A stretch of 64,000 nt of DNA, from positions 1-64,000 of the forward strand of contig SFIR01000006.1 in assembly GCA_004556165.1 (NCBI GenBank), given 5' to 3'. Positions 8,458 through 17,562 of the stretch are shown piece by piece; position 1 is the stretch's first letter; each line of letters starts with the position of its first letter. The stretch comes from Clostridiales bacterium (GTDB taxonomy: Bacteria; Bacillota; Clostridia; Christensenellales; CAG-138). Under the pieces are notes generated by a model. The model had not been told where the DNA came from. It worked only from the letters and a program-made list of their open reading frames with translations, and made no database searches. The position numbers were made by a program, and so were the translations under genes.

Positions 8458-9360
8458 ATGGAAAAGAAATTTGTTCTTTCGTGCGAGTCCACCGTTGATA
8501 TGCCGTACAGCTATATCAACGGCAGGGAAATCCCGGTGATCTTCTATACTTACGTTGTAGACGGTGAGGAATATGTTGATGATATGTGCCGCACTCCCGG
8601 CGCAATAGAGGAATTTTATGCGAGGCTGGAGGCGGGAAAGCTGCCGTCCACCTCGCAGATACCCATACAGCGCTATGCTGATTTCTTCAGCGATGTTCTC
8701 AAAACTCATGAAGGAGATCTGCTTCACATCGCTTTCGGTTCGGGTCTGACGCCCTCCGTGCAGAATGCCGAAGCGGCGGCAAAGAGCGTTATGGAGGCGA
8801 ATCCGGGCAGAAGGATAATCGTGATAGATTCCTACTGCGGTTCATCGGGCTACGGTATGCTCGTTGATTATGCCGCCGATATGCGTGATGACGGAAGGAC
8901 TCTTGAGGAAACAGAGAATTGGGTCAATGCTCATCGCCGCAATATCCATCATCAGTTCTATTCCACGGAGCTTAAATACTTCCGCCGCAGCGGAAGGGTT
9001 TCGGGGCCGACGGCTGTTATAGCGTCCATCTTAGGCATATGCCCCATTATGAGGCTTGATGTAAACGGAAAGATAATTGCTTACGATAAGGTAAAGGGCA
9101 AGGCGAATGCAATCAAGCGCACGCTCGATATGATGGCGGAGCATGCGGAGAATGGGGAAGAGTATGCCGGAAAATGCTATATCTGCCATTCGAATTGCAT
9201 TGATATGGCGGAGAAAACCAAGGAAGCCCTGCTCTCAAGATTCAAGAACGTGAAGGAGGTCCGAATTTGCGATATAGGTTCTGTAATCGCATCGCACTGC
9301 GGACCGGGGACGGTTGCCGTTTTCTTCCTCGGCGATGAGCGCGCACCGTATAAAAAATGA
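8458..9360 (+). CDS. DegV family fatty-acid-binding protein
   Basis: The 300-residue protein has DegV hallmarks: an N-terminal CESTVDMP segment, LPSTSQIPIQRYADFF (the T-S-Q motif that contacts the fatty-acid carboxylate), HIAFGSGLTPSVQNAE, IVIDSYCGSSGYGMLV, and a C-terminal SVIASHCGPGTVAVFF. DegV/FakB proteins present fatty acids to the FakA kinase in Firmicutes. FakA is not in this window, so the fatty-acid kinase role is inferred from family. It is monocistronic, with its own promoter and a terminator right after the stop. Confidence 0.9.
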   Translation: MEKKFVLSCESTVDMPYSYINGREIPVIFYTYVVDGEEYVDDMCRTPGAIEEFYARLEAGKLPSTSQIPIQRYADFFSDVLKTHEGDLLHIAFGSGLTPSVQNAEAAAKSVMEANPGRRIIVIDSYCGSSGYGMLVDYAADMRDDGRTLEETENWVNAHRRNIHHQFYSTELKYFRRSGRVSGPTAVIASILGICPIMRLDVNGKIIAYDKVKGKANAIKRTLDMMAEHAENGEEYAGKCYICHSNCIDMAEKTKEALLSRFKNVKEVRICDIGSVIASHCGPGTVAVFFLGDERAPYKK

Positions 9361-9387
9361 CAGTATAATATGCTATTGCTTTGAAAG

Positions 9388-9411
9388 ACCGGGTCACTGC
9401 CCGGTTTTTCT
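9388..9411 (+). terminator. Terminator after the DegV gene
   Basis: ACCGGG (9388-9393) pairs with CCCGGT (9400-9405), followed by a T-rich run on the plus strand. Standard intrinsic terminator. Confidence 0.85.
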
Positions 9412-9886
9412 TTATGCTTTCAAGATCGCATATTAAATATGCTGGTTCGATATTAACCGAGCCGGAAGATGCGGAAAATTCTGCTGCGAACATGAATTGC
9501 TACAAGCTTGCCATACATTTGCCCAATTTTGCCGAAAAGCTGAAAACACTATAAAAAATCCTATATTCGCACGCTGAAATAAAACTTAATAGTGCGAAAA
9601 AAAGCGTTAAAACTGTTGACAATGAAAAATGCATAAGTTATAATTATGTGACTACTTAAAAGGTCGGGTTATTTTCGGGTACGATTTTGCACCTGATTTG
9701 GTCGATCCTTTATATCTCATTCTCGTATTTTTCGTTCCTGAGCGGAGGCTTTGCGGTTCTTATGTTGCCGAGGCTGCATTGTTCCTATCTATCGGAAATG
9801 AAGAATGCCCGGTGAGGTTCATGGTAGTTATACCAACCCTCTGCGCAGATGCGCAAAAGAATTATTTTAGGAGGATAAAGCAAAAC
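9412..9886 (+). other. Intergenic region and long oppA leader
   Basis: No gene is supported here. From left to right it holds a small palindrome (9428-9442), an inverted repeat TTCGCAC/GTGCGAA (9566-9572 and 9592-9598), a promoter (9616-9644), and a leader of about 235 bases. The leader ends in a hairpin TGCGC-AGAT-GCGCA just before the AGGAGGA ribosome site of the binding-protein gene. The coding frame is open upstream to 9698, but that extension lacks a ribosome site and precedes an obvious signal peptide, so it is read as leader RNA. No known riboswitch class was recognised. Confidence 0.5.
9616..9644 (+). promoter_or_regulatory. Sigma-A promoter of the opp-type operon
   Basis: TTGACA (9616-9621), 17 bases, then TATAAT (9639-9644): a consensus match. 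The start site would be near 9651, giving an unusually long leader of about 235 bases. Confidence 0.85.
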
Positions 9887-12583
9887 ATGAACACAAAGAG
9901 ATTCTTTGCACTGCTGCTGGCTCTCGTTATGGTTATGGCTCTTGTCGCTTGCGGTAAGAAAGGCGACAACACTCCCGATCCTAACGCGACCCCTGACCCC
10001 AATGCAAACGTGACTCCCAACCCTGAAGAGCCCACCGATGAGCCCTCCGGTGATCCTACTGTGGAACCCACTCAGGCTCCCGAAGCATCAAGACCCAAGC
10101 CCACCGCTGAACCCGGTGAAAACGGCATTGAGTATCCCGAATTCGATGTCGGCGGTGTTGTTGCAAACCTCGGTTCTTCTGACGGCGGCGAAGTCAGCTA
10201 TGATGTATATGCAGGTGTGGAAGGTAAGGACTATACCGACCCCAAGTATTACACCTATCGTGACTATACCACTTCCACCTCCGGTCTGAACTGGAGCCCC
10301 CTCCAGTGGGAGACCAACGAAGATAGTGCTATCCTTGACTACATCACCGATGGTTTCTATAACTTTGCTCTTAATGCAACCGCTGATGGTTGGGCAGTAA
10401 CCATGAACATGGCTGCTGAAATGGCAGAGGATGTAACCGCTCAGTATGTCGGCCAGTATGGCATTCAGGAAGGCGATGTCGGTAAGGCATGGAGGATTCC
10501 CCTCAACCAGCTCGCAGCTTGGGAAGACGGTACCCCCATCAATGCTGATACCTATATCTATTCTTATCAGCAGCTCCTCGATCCTATTCAGCTGAACAGG
10601 CGTGCTGACTCCCTCTATGCAGGCGAATCCCGCGTTTACGGCGCAAAGGAATACTTCTATGCCGGCACCACCAATTTCAATGAGTGCGCAGGCCAGTATG
10701 CATTTGCAGACCTCGTAAAGGGCGAAGATGGCAACTACTATTCTCCCGACGGCAACGCAATGTACTGGGCAGTTAACTTCCCCCTCAATGAATATCTCGG
10801 CGGCAACACCCTCGTTGCATATGTCGATAATTACGGCGATGCATACTTCGGAATGGAGACCTGGGAAGATCTCGTTGCTCTCGTTGACGAGAACGGCCTT
10901 GTACCCATCAACGATGAGACCTATGCTCTCTTCGCACCCGTAACCTGCAGCAATCCCGCATGGGGCGAGACCGAAGATGACCTCGGCAACTATTTTGTTG
11001 CGGAGATCAACTACGGCGAATATTCCTGGGACGATGTCGGTATCATCAAGACCGGCGATTATGAGCTCGTATTCGTATATGTAACTCCTATCGCTGATCC
11101 TAACTACTACATCCCCTATTACATGAGCTCCACCTACCTCGTATACGAGCCCCTCTTCGAGAGCTGCAAGACCTACACCGATGCTAACGGCAACGTTACC
11201 GATGATCCTTCAAAGGCAGTCAACGTAACCAACGTTTACGGCACCGATCTTCAGTACACCATGTCCTATGGTCCTTACAAACTCTCCACCTTCCAGCTCG
11301 ATAAGGAATACAAGCTCACCCGTAACGAGAATTGGTACGGCTACAAGGACGGCAAGCATCTCGGCCAGTATCAGATGGACGAAATGGTTGTTACCGTTGT
11401 TGAGAATACGGCAACCGCTCTCATGCTCTTCGAGCAGGGCAACCTCGACAACACCGGCCTCACCGCTGATGATATGGAGAAGTACGGCACCAGCCAGTAC
11501 ATCCGTTACAACCCCCAGAGCTACACCACCAAGCTGACCTTCAACACTGACGAAGAAGCTCTCGCAGAGCGTGGCACCCAGATCCTCGGCAACCTCTATT
11601 TCCGTAAGGGCTTCTCCCTTGCAATCAACAGGGCTGAGTATGTTCAGAAGCACACCTCCGCAGCATCCGCCGGTTATGGTCTGCTCAACTACATGTATGT
11701 TTACGATCCCTTCACCGGTGCTTCCTATCGTGGAAACGACGCCGCTAAGGACGCTCTCTGCTGCCTCTATGGCCTCACCTACGGCGAGGACGGCGAGTAT
11801 GAAGATATTGAAGATGCATACGATGCAATCACCGGTTACGATATGGAAGCCGCTCGTGAGTGCATGAATATCGCAGCAACCCAGGCTGTCAACGATGGTC
11901 TCTGGGATGGCACCTCCAATATCGAGCTCACCCTCAGCGTATATCAGTCCACCGATGACTATGTTAAGATGTTCAACTTCTTCAAGGTAGCTCTTGAGGA
12001 AGCTTGCGTAGGCACTCCCCTTGAAGGCAAGGTAACCCTTGTTATGAAGGCTGATGAGGACTACTATGAGACCATGTATTCCGGTCTTACCGACATCATC
12101 TTCTCCACTTGGGGCGGCGCAACCTATGGCGGCTTCACTCTCCTCTATGAGTGCTACGCTGACGCAGGCATCAACAGCGATCCCAACCAGATGGAGTATG
12201 GCTTCGACACCAGCAAGGTTAAGGTCACCATGACCATCAACGGCGTTGAGTTCACCGAATCCCTCCAGGATTGGGCACGTTGGTTCGACGCTGATGACAT
12301 TACCATCGTTTCCAACGACGGTTCCGTCACCCTTGCACCGTTTGCAGATTATGATGCAGACTCCCGCTGCGCAATGTTCGCAAAGCTTGAGTATGTATAC
12401 CTTGCAAACTACGCCACCACCCCCATCTACTACAGGAACTCTGCATTCCTCGTATCCCAGAAGGGCGACTATGCAGTACAGCTCTACACTGACCTTATCG
12501 GCTTCGCCGGTATGCAGTTCTACACCTTCAATTACGATGATACCGAATGGGCAAACGTAGTTGCAGGCGGTCTGACCTACTAA
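9887..12583 (+). CDS. oppA: Oversized oligopeptide-type ABC substrate-binding lipoprotein
   Basis: The start is the ATG at 9887, with AGGAGG before it and a lipoprotein signal (FFALLLALVMVMALVAC). A repeat-rich linker (DPNATPDPNAN, then PTDEPSGDPTVEP) leads into a family 5 extracellular solute-binding domain, with the diagnostic WRIPLNQLAAWEDGTPINAD near residue 205 and LYFRKGFSLAINRAEYV in the second half. At 898 residues it is far longer than the usual ~540. The extra length lies in aromatic- and Asp/Asn-rich segments within and after the first lobe. Codons are strongly biased to GGC, AAG, ACC and CTC, as expected of a highly expressed gene. It should capture peptides for the permease encoded downstream. 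Confidence 0.9.
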   Translation: MNTKRFFALLLALVMVMALVACGKKGDNTPDPNATPDPNANVTPNPEEPTDEPSGDPTVEPTQAPEASRPKPTAEPGENGIEYPEFDVGGVVANLGSSDGGEVSYDVYAGVEGKDYTDPKYYTYRDYTTSTSGLNWSPLQWETNEDSAILDYITDGFYNFALNATADGWAVTMNMAAEMAEDVTAQYVGQYGIQEGDVGKAWRIPLNQLAAWEDGTPINADTYIYSYQQLLDPIQLNRRADSLYAGESRVYGAKEYFYAGTTNFNECAGQYAFADLVKGEDGNYYSPDGNAMYWAVNFPLNEYLGGNTLVAYVDNYGDAYFGMETWEDLVALVDENGLVPINDETYALFAPVTCSNPAWGETEDDLGNYFVAEINYGEYSWDDVGIIKTGDYELVFVYVTPIADPNYYIPYYMSSTYLVYEPLFESCKTYTDANGNVTDDPSKAVNVTNVYGTDLQYTMSYGPYKLSTFQLDKEYKLTRNENWYGYKDGKHLGQYQMDEMVVTVVENTATALMLFEQGNLDNTGLTADDMEKYGTSQYIRYNPQSYTTKLTFNTDEEALAERGTQILGNLYFRKGFSLAINRAEYVQKHTSAASAGYGLLNYMYVYDPFTGASYRGNDAAKDALCCLYGLTYGEDGEYEDIEDAYDAITGYDMEAARECMNIAATQAVNDGLWDGTSNIELTLSVYQSTDDYVKMFNFFKVALEEACVGTPLEGKVTLVMKADEDYYETMYSGLTDIIFSTWGGATYGGFTLLYECYADAGINSDPNQMEYGFDTSKVKVTMTINGVEFTESLQDWARWFDADDITIVSNDGSVTLAPFADYDADSRCAMFAKLEYVYLANYATTPIYYRNSAFLVSQKGDYAVQLYTDLIGFAGMQFYTFNYDDTEWANVVAGGLTY

Positions 12584-12618
12584 TTCTTATAGATCAGATT
12601 ATCTGTTAACAACAAAAT

Positions 12619-12654
12619 TACGCAATCATGAGCTTCGGCTCATGATTGCGTAAT
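12619..12654 (+). promoter_or_regulatory. 16-bp hairpin with UUCG loop between oppA and oppB
   Basis: TTACGCAATCATGAGC (12619-12634) pairs perfectly with GCTCATGATTGCGTAA (12639-12654) around a TTCG loop. A second palindrome, ATGGAAATTTCCAT, follows at 12662-12675. No U-run follows, so it is more likely an mRNA-stabilising element that raises binding-protein levels over the permeases than a full terminator. The latter role is inferred from other binding-protein operons. Confidence 0.7.
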
Positions 12655-12831
12655 GACTTGAATGGAAATTTCCATGAGGCTAAACGAACTATTATTAGTG
12701 CGTAGACTTGATGGGGAATCTCCGTACGAGCTTTTGATCCATCAGGTGAACTTCAGATTCAGACAAATATGGCTCTTCAAAAGCCGTAGACATATATACT
12801 TTCTAATCTCTCTTGAAAGGTAAAACAGGCT

Positions 12832-13785
12832 ATGCTCAAATACGTTTTGAAGCGAATCGGATTGATGGTCTTTACTTTTTTGATCATCGTAACGATATGC
12901 TTTATTCTTGTCAAGTTGCTTCCTCTGCCTGCTATCAAAGAACTCGGTAAAGATACGCAGACCATTCTGAGGAAACGTGAAGCAATGGGCTATAATAAAC
13001 CGATTATGGTCCAATACTGGCGCTACTGGACGCATCTTATCAAAGGTGACATGGGCGTCGGTGAACAGATGTACGCGGCACTGAATGTATGGGATGTCAT
13101 GATGCAGAAGATCCCGTATACAATTGTTGTCAATCTGTATTCAATTCTGATAGCAATTCCGCTTGGCTTGATCTTAGGTATCTTTGCCGCACTTAAGAAA
13201 AACAAATGGCAGGATCACTTGCTTTCAACATTGGTTATGGTCTTCATTTCGGTACCTTCCTATGTTTATGCATTCTTGGTACAGTATTTGTTGTGCTATA
13301 AAGCAGGCTGGTTTCCTATGCTTGTCGCACCGGAATCCGAAGCAACGCTGTTCAGCTGGAAGATGTTCGTATCAATGTGTCCTGCTATCATTTCCCTCGG
13401 CTTCGGTACTGTTGCCGGTCTGACTCGTTTCACCCGTGCAGAGCTTGCCGAAGTTCTTACCGGTGACTATCTGCTGCTTGCGCGAACCAAGGGCCTTACG
13501 AGAAATCAGGCTATCATTCGCCATGCTCTTCGTAACGCCATGGTACCCATCGTTCCTATGATACTTTCTCAGTTCGTTGGTATTCTCGGCGGTTCGCTCA
13601 TCATTGAGCAGATTTTCAGTATCCCGGGCATCGGTAAGCTTTATATCACATCAATTCAGGTTCGTGACTATAACTTCTTCATGGCTGACACCGTATTCTA
13701 TACCTTGATCGGCCTTGCTTCCGGTCTTGTAATGGACCTCAGTTACGGCTTCATTGATCCGAGAATCAGGATGGGAGAGCGCTAA
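12832..13785 (+). CDS. oppB: Peptide ABC transporter permease (OppB/DppB-like)
   Basis: The 317-residue protein has six predicted membrane helices. It opens with MLKYVLKRIGLMVFTFLIIVTICF, typical of OppB/DppB. The cytoplasmic coupling (EAA) loop reads LLLARTKGLTRNQAIIRHAL at about residues 217-236, with the usual downstream PMILSQFVGILGGSLIIEQIFSIPGIG. It is the one component of this importer with normal length for its family. A ribosome site (GAAAGG) lies 10 bases before the ATG. It follows oppA by 248 bases and is followed directly by oppC. Confidence 0.93.
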   Translation: MLKYVLKRIGLMVFTFLIIVTICFILVKLLPLPAIKELGKDTQTILRKREAMGYNKPIMVQYWRYWTHLIKGDMGVGEQMYAALNVWDVMMQKIPYTIVVNLYSILIAIPLGLILGIFAALKKNKWQDHLLSTLVMVFISVPSYVYAFLVQYLLCYKAGWFPMLVAPESEATLFSWKMFVSMCPAIISLGFGTVAGLTRFTRAELAEVLTGDYLLLARTKGLTRNQAIIRHALRNAMVPIVPMILSQFVGILGGSLIIEQIFSIPGIGKLYITSIQVRDYNFFMADTVFYTLIGLASGLVMDLSYGFIDPRIRMGER

Positions 13786-13786
13786 T

Positions 13787-15409
13787 ATGGAAACAAAAAA
13801 GAATGATTACATGAACATACCGGCGGATCGGTTTGAACCTGCCGTCAGGGATGAGAAGATCTTCGATAAGAAGTTTGAATCAAAACCCATCGGCTATTTC
13901 AAGGATGCAATGATCCGCTTTGCCAAGAACAAAAGCTCCTTGGTCGCTGCTTTCATAATTGCAATCCTGCTTTTGTTCGCTATCATCGTTCCGTTTTTCT
14001 CCAAATACAGCGTTGACGCAAAATCGAAGGAAAACGACTCGGCATATTCTCAGGTGCTTCCCAAGAGCACGCTCTTTGCATGGGCAGGCTGGGACGGCTG
14101 CAAAAAGGATAAGAAAACTCAGGGCGGTTATGACTACCTGAACTCAATCGGTCAGGAAGTATACACCCTGAACGATGAAGGTGAAAGGGTTGCCAACGAA
14201 GATGCCATGGCAATCAAGAAGGTTTACGGCTCTTTCATCGATGAGCTTACCGGCGAGAAATTCTATAATGTATACGTAGATTCATACGCAAAGGTCGGCT
14301 TCATGTTCAAAGACCTGAGCGAAGCCGAGTATAAGGCGCTACAGGCATACCAGAATGAAACCGGTATCCAGGTAATGTACCCCATTCCCGCAACCTATAA
14401 GACCAATTTCTCCGCTGTCAGCTCTGCAAACGTATGGTATAAGCTGGCTAATGAAGTTGAGACCTCGACCGGTGAAGCTGCCGAACATGATGAGGACGGC
14501 AATCCCATCTATGAAGCAAATTACCGCACTAAGGAGAATAAGAATGCTGCCGACTATGACAGCATTCGCATAAGTGATGAGCCCGAAGCTGACGGCAAGT
14601 GGGCAGTGTACGCTGTCAAGAACCAGTCCGGCTACAAAGTCCGTGTTCTTTACAGTGAATACTACTACTACGAGCGCTACGTTGAGTCCGGAAATGTTAA
14701 GGGCTTCTACCCCTACCATCTCTTCGGCACCAACCAGTTCGGTCAGGATATCTTTGTTTGCCTTGCATCCGGCGCAAGACTTTCATTCATCCTTGCTTTC
14801 TCCGTATCCGCTATCAACTTCATCATCGGTATCGCATACGGCTCCATCGAAGGTTACTATGGCGGCGCTATCGACCTCATTCTTGAGCGTGTATCCGATA
14901 TTCTGAGTTCGGTACCCTTCGTCGTTGTTGCAACCCTGTTCAACCTGCATTTGGCAGATAGGGTCGGGCCTTTGGTCAGCTTGCTGTTCGCGTTCGTGCT
15001 AACGGGTTGGACCGGCATTGCATACCGCGTCAGGACTCAGTTCTATCGCTTCAAGGGTTCCGAGTATGTTCTTGCAGCTCGCACCCTCGGCGCAAGCGAC
15101 TCAAGGCTGATCTTCCGCCACATTCTTCCCAACTCCTTAGGTACTATCATTACCGCTACGATCCTGATTATTCCCGGCGTTATCTTCAGTGAATCCATGC
15201 TGTCCTATTTGAACATCATCGACCTGCAGACCTCCGGTATGACTTCAATCGGTACCATGCTCAGCGGCGGTAATGCATTGCTCAGCACTTATCCGCACAT
15301 CATCTTCTTCCCCGCACTGTTCATCGCTCTGTTGGAGATATCCTTCAACCTGTTCGGTAACGGCTTGAGAGATGCATTCAATCCTTCACTGAGAGGAGCT
15401 GACGAATAA
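13787..15409 (+). CDS. oppC: Peptide ABC transporter permease (OppC-like) with external insert
   Basis: Starting at the ATG at 13787 (ribosome site GGGAGAG, one base after the oppB stop), the product is 540 residues against about 300 in the family. The N-terminal cytoplasmic tail and first helix (residues ~48-68) are normal. About 230 residues without membrane helices then intervene before the family motif HLFGTNQFGQDIF near residue 314. The rest (helices, coupling loop YVLAARTLGASDSRLIFRHI) is canonical. By topology the insert is extracytoplasmic. It is rich in Tyr, Lys and Glu and contains NDEGERVANEDAM. It may contact the enlarged binding protein. This is inference. Confidence 0.9.
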   Translation: METKKNDYMNIPADRFEPAVRDEKIFDKKFESKPIGYFKDAMIRFAKNKSSLVAAFIIAILLLFAIIVPFFSKYSVDAKSKENDSAYSQVLPKSTLFAWAGWDGCKKDKKTQGGYDYLNSIGQEVYTLNDEGERVANEDAMAIKKVYGSFIDELTGEKFYNVYVDSYAKVGFMFKDLSEAEYKALQAYQNETGIQVMYPIPATYKTNFSAVSSANVWYKLANEVETSTGEAAEHDEDGNPIYEANYRTKENKNAADYDSIRISDEPEADGKWAVYAVKNQSGYKVRVLYSEYYYYERYVESGNVKGFYPYHLFGTNQFGQDIFVCLASGARLSFILAFSVSAINFIIGIAYGSIEGYYGGAIDLILERVSDILSSVPFVVVATLFNLHLADRVGPLVSLLFAFVLTGWTGIAYRVRTQFYRFKGSEYVLAARTLGASDSRLIFRHILPNSLGTIITATILIIPGVIFSESMLSYLNIIDLQTSGMTSIGTMLSGGNALLSTYPHIIFFPALFIALLEISFNLFGNGLRDAFNPSLRGADE

Positions 15410-17562
15410 TGGCAGAAAAGAAACTTGAAGTAAAAGATTTAACTATTTCGTTTAAAACAACCAACGGTAAGGTACAGGCAGTACGCGATGTAAGCTTTGA
15501 TCTGTATTCCGGAGAAACCCTCGCTATCGTCGGTGAGTCCGGCTCCGGCAAGTCCGTTACCAGCCGTGCCATCATGGGTATTCTTGCCGGCAACGCCATC
15601 AAAGAGGGCGGTAAGATTTTGTACGGCGATAAGGATCTCATGAAGACCCCCGAGGACGAATTCCATAAGGTTCGCGGAGATAAGATAGCAATGGTCTTCC
15701 AGGATCCGCTGTCCAGTCTGAACCCGATTATGAGGATCGGCAAGCAGCTGACCGAGGCAATGCTTCTTAAGAACAAGGCTTCGAGGAAGCAGAGCCGAAA
15801 GGACATGAATACCATGTTCAAAGCCCTCGGCGAGCGCATGCGCGGAGCCGGCGTTCAGGATGCAGACAAGTCCCTTGCTGAGTTCAAAAAGTTTGTAATG
15901 ACTCAGTGCAGGATTGAAACCGCATATTCCGCAGCCTATGCAGCAGCTCAGGAAGCCGACGCTATAACGGACAACATGATCCTGTATCTTAAGAATAAGT
16001 CGGGATCATCCGCTCTTCAGGATGCTTCGACTCTGATTGCAGCTGCAAAGAGGACAAAGAATCACTTCGTTGTAGACAGTGATTATGATGTTCTTGTTAA
16101 TAATCTTAACCGGCTGAAGGCTACTCTCAAGACCGAGATTAAGAAGGTTGACTTTACCGAGAGCATTGCTGTTCTCAACAACATATCAGCTATTGTCAAA
16201 AAGGCTGTTGCCAAGGAGCGTCTTAATACCTTTACCCTTGGTTACTATCTCACCTACTGCGACAAGCAGATCCCCGATATGGAGATCGGTCAGCTGAATG
16301 CGATGACAAGGCAGAGGCTTGAAACGGAGTTTATGAATGAATTCCTCCGCAAGACTGAGCTTGCCGCCAAGCATTCCATGGAAATCACCGATGCTGCCCG
16401 CCGTGATGCGATAGCTGTTTTGACCGAGCTGCTCCCCGTGGTAGATAATGATGATCCCAAGAAGGCAGAAGTCATTGAAGCTACCAAGAAGATGAAGGCA
16501 AAGGTCGCTATCTGCATTGATCCTCTCGAAGTGGATAAGGACAGCCTCACCTATACCTTCCCGACCTCAATGGATTATGCAATCGACCTCTACTTCGGCG
16601 GTGCGAAGAAGAATGCAAAGGAAGAAAGGCGTTATAACCGTTCCTACGCGAAGCATGAGGCCATCATTGCAAGGGGCAAGACTCCTGATTGGGAAGTCAT
16701 TCCCGCTTCCTATGTTGACCTTGATGCCGCAAGAAGGGATATTGCAGATACCGTGAAGGAGCTTATCGCTCATATGCAGGCTCAGCTTGATGCAAATGCA
16801 AATCCCGATTTCGCGGCAAGAGCAAATGAAATCATAGATTTCCTCAAGGAAAAAGCGCAGGATTCCGTAAACAAGATAACCAGAGGCGCAGCCCGTGAGA
16901 AGGCTATCAAGCTAATGGAGAGCGTAGGTATTGATGATCCCCGCCGCAGGTTCAAGCAGTATCCGTTTGAGTTCTCCGGCGGTATGCGCCAGCGTATCGT
17001 TATCGCTATCGCTCTTACGGCTAACCCCGATATTCTGATCTGTGATGAGCCCACCACCGCTCTTGACGTTACCATTCAGGCTCAGATCCTTGAGCTCATC
17101 AATAAGCTCAAGAAGGATAGGGATCTCTCCGTTATCTTCATCACCCATGACCTCGGCGTTGTTGCCAACATGGCTGATAGGGTAGCCGTAATGTATGCAG
17201 GCAAGATCGTAGAATACGGCACTGCTTCCGATATCTTCTATAATCCTGCTCATCCGTACACTTGGGCGTTGCTTTCCTCCGTTCCCGATCTCGAGACCAA
17301 GGAAAAGCTCGAGTCCATTCCCGGTACTCCTCCTAACATGATTTATCCGCCCAAGGGCGATGCTTTTGCAGCGAGAAATAAGTATGCTCTCAAGATCGAC
17401 TTTGAAGAGCAGCCCCCCATGTTCAAGATTAGCGATACTCACTATGCTGCGACATGGCTCCTGCATCCCAATGCGCCCCATATTGATCCTCCCAAGGTAA
17501 TCACCGAAAGGATCCAGAGAATGCACCATCAACATGAAACTGAAGGAGGCGAAAACAAATGA
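15409..17562 (+). CDS. oppD: Peptide ABC transporter ATPase (OppD-like) with ~370-residue insert
   Basis: The ATG overlaps the oppC stop by one base. Walker A is GESGSGKS (about residue 42), the Q-loop is MVFQDPLSSLNP (about 98-109), the signature FSGGMRQRIVIAIAL is at about 522, and Walker B is ILICDEPTTALD. The C-terminal oligopeptide-transporter domain is present. Between the Q-loop and the signature, where ordinary OppD proteins have ~40 residues, this protein has over 400. The excess is mostly helical, Lys/Ala/Glu-rich sequence (residues ~125-495) with no recognised motif. Total length is 717 against about 330. The reading frame and codon use are continuous across the insert, so it is not an assembly artefact by these signs. 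Confidence 0.9.
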   Translation: MAEKKLEVKDLTISFKTTNGKVQAVRDVSFDLYSGETLAIVGESGSGKSVTSRAIMGILAGNAIKEGGKILYGDKDLMKTPEDEFHKVRGDKIAMVFQDPLSSLNPIMRIGKQLTEAMLLKNKASRKQSRKDMNTMFKALGERMRGAGVQDADKSLAEFKKFVMTQCRIETAYSAAYAAAQEADAITDNMILYLKNKSGSSALQDASTLIAAAKRTKNHFVVDSDYDVLVNNLNRLKATLKTEIKKVDFTESIAVLNNISAIVKKAVAKERLNTFTLGYYLTYCDKQIPDMEIGQLNAMTRQRLETEFMNEFLRKTELAAKHSMEITDAARRDAIAVLTELLPVVDNDDPKKAEVIEATKKMKAKVAICIDPLEVDKDSLTYTFPTSMDYAIDLYFGGAKKNAKEERRYNRSYAKHEAIIARGKTPDWEVIPASYVDLDAARRDIADTVKELIAHMQAQLDANANPDFAARANEIIDFLKEKAQDSVNKITRGAAREKAIKLMESVGIDDPRRRFKQYPFEFSGGMRQRIVIAIALTANPDILICDEPTTALDVTIQAQILELINKLKKDRDLSVIFITHDLGVVANMADRVAVMYAGKIVEYGTASDIFYNPAHPYTWALLSSVPDLETKEKLESIPGTPPNMIYPPKGDAFAARNKYALKIDFEEQPPMFKISDTHYAATWLLHPNAPHIDPPKVITERIQRMHHQHETEGGENK

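Noticed and set aside
9698..9886. Frame of the oppA binding protein is open 63 codons further upstream
   Set aside because: No ribosome site, and the signal peptide begins at 9887 directly after AGGAGG.
15800..16900. Frameshift or chimeric assembly in oppD
   Set aside because: The frame runs unbroken through the insert with steady codon use, and both neighbouring ATPase halves are intact.
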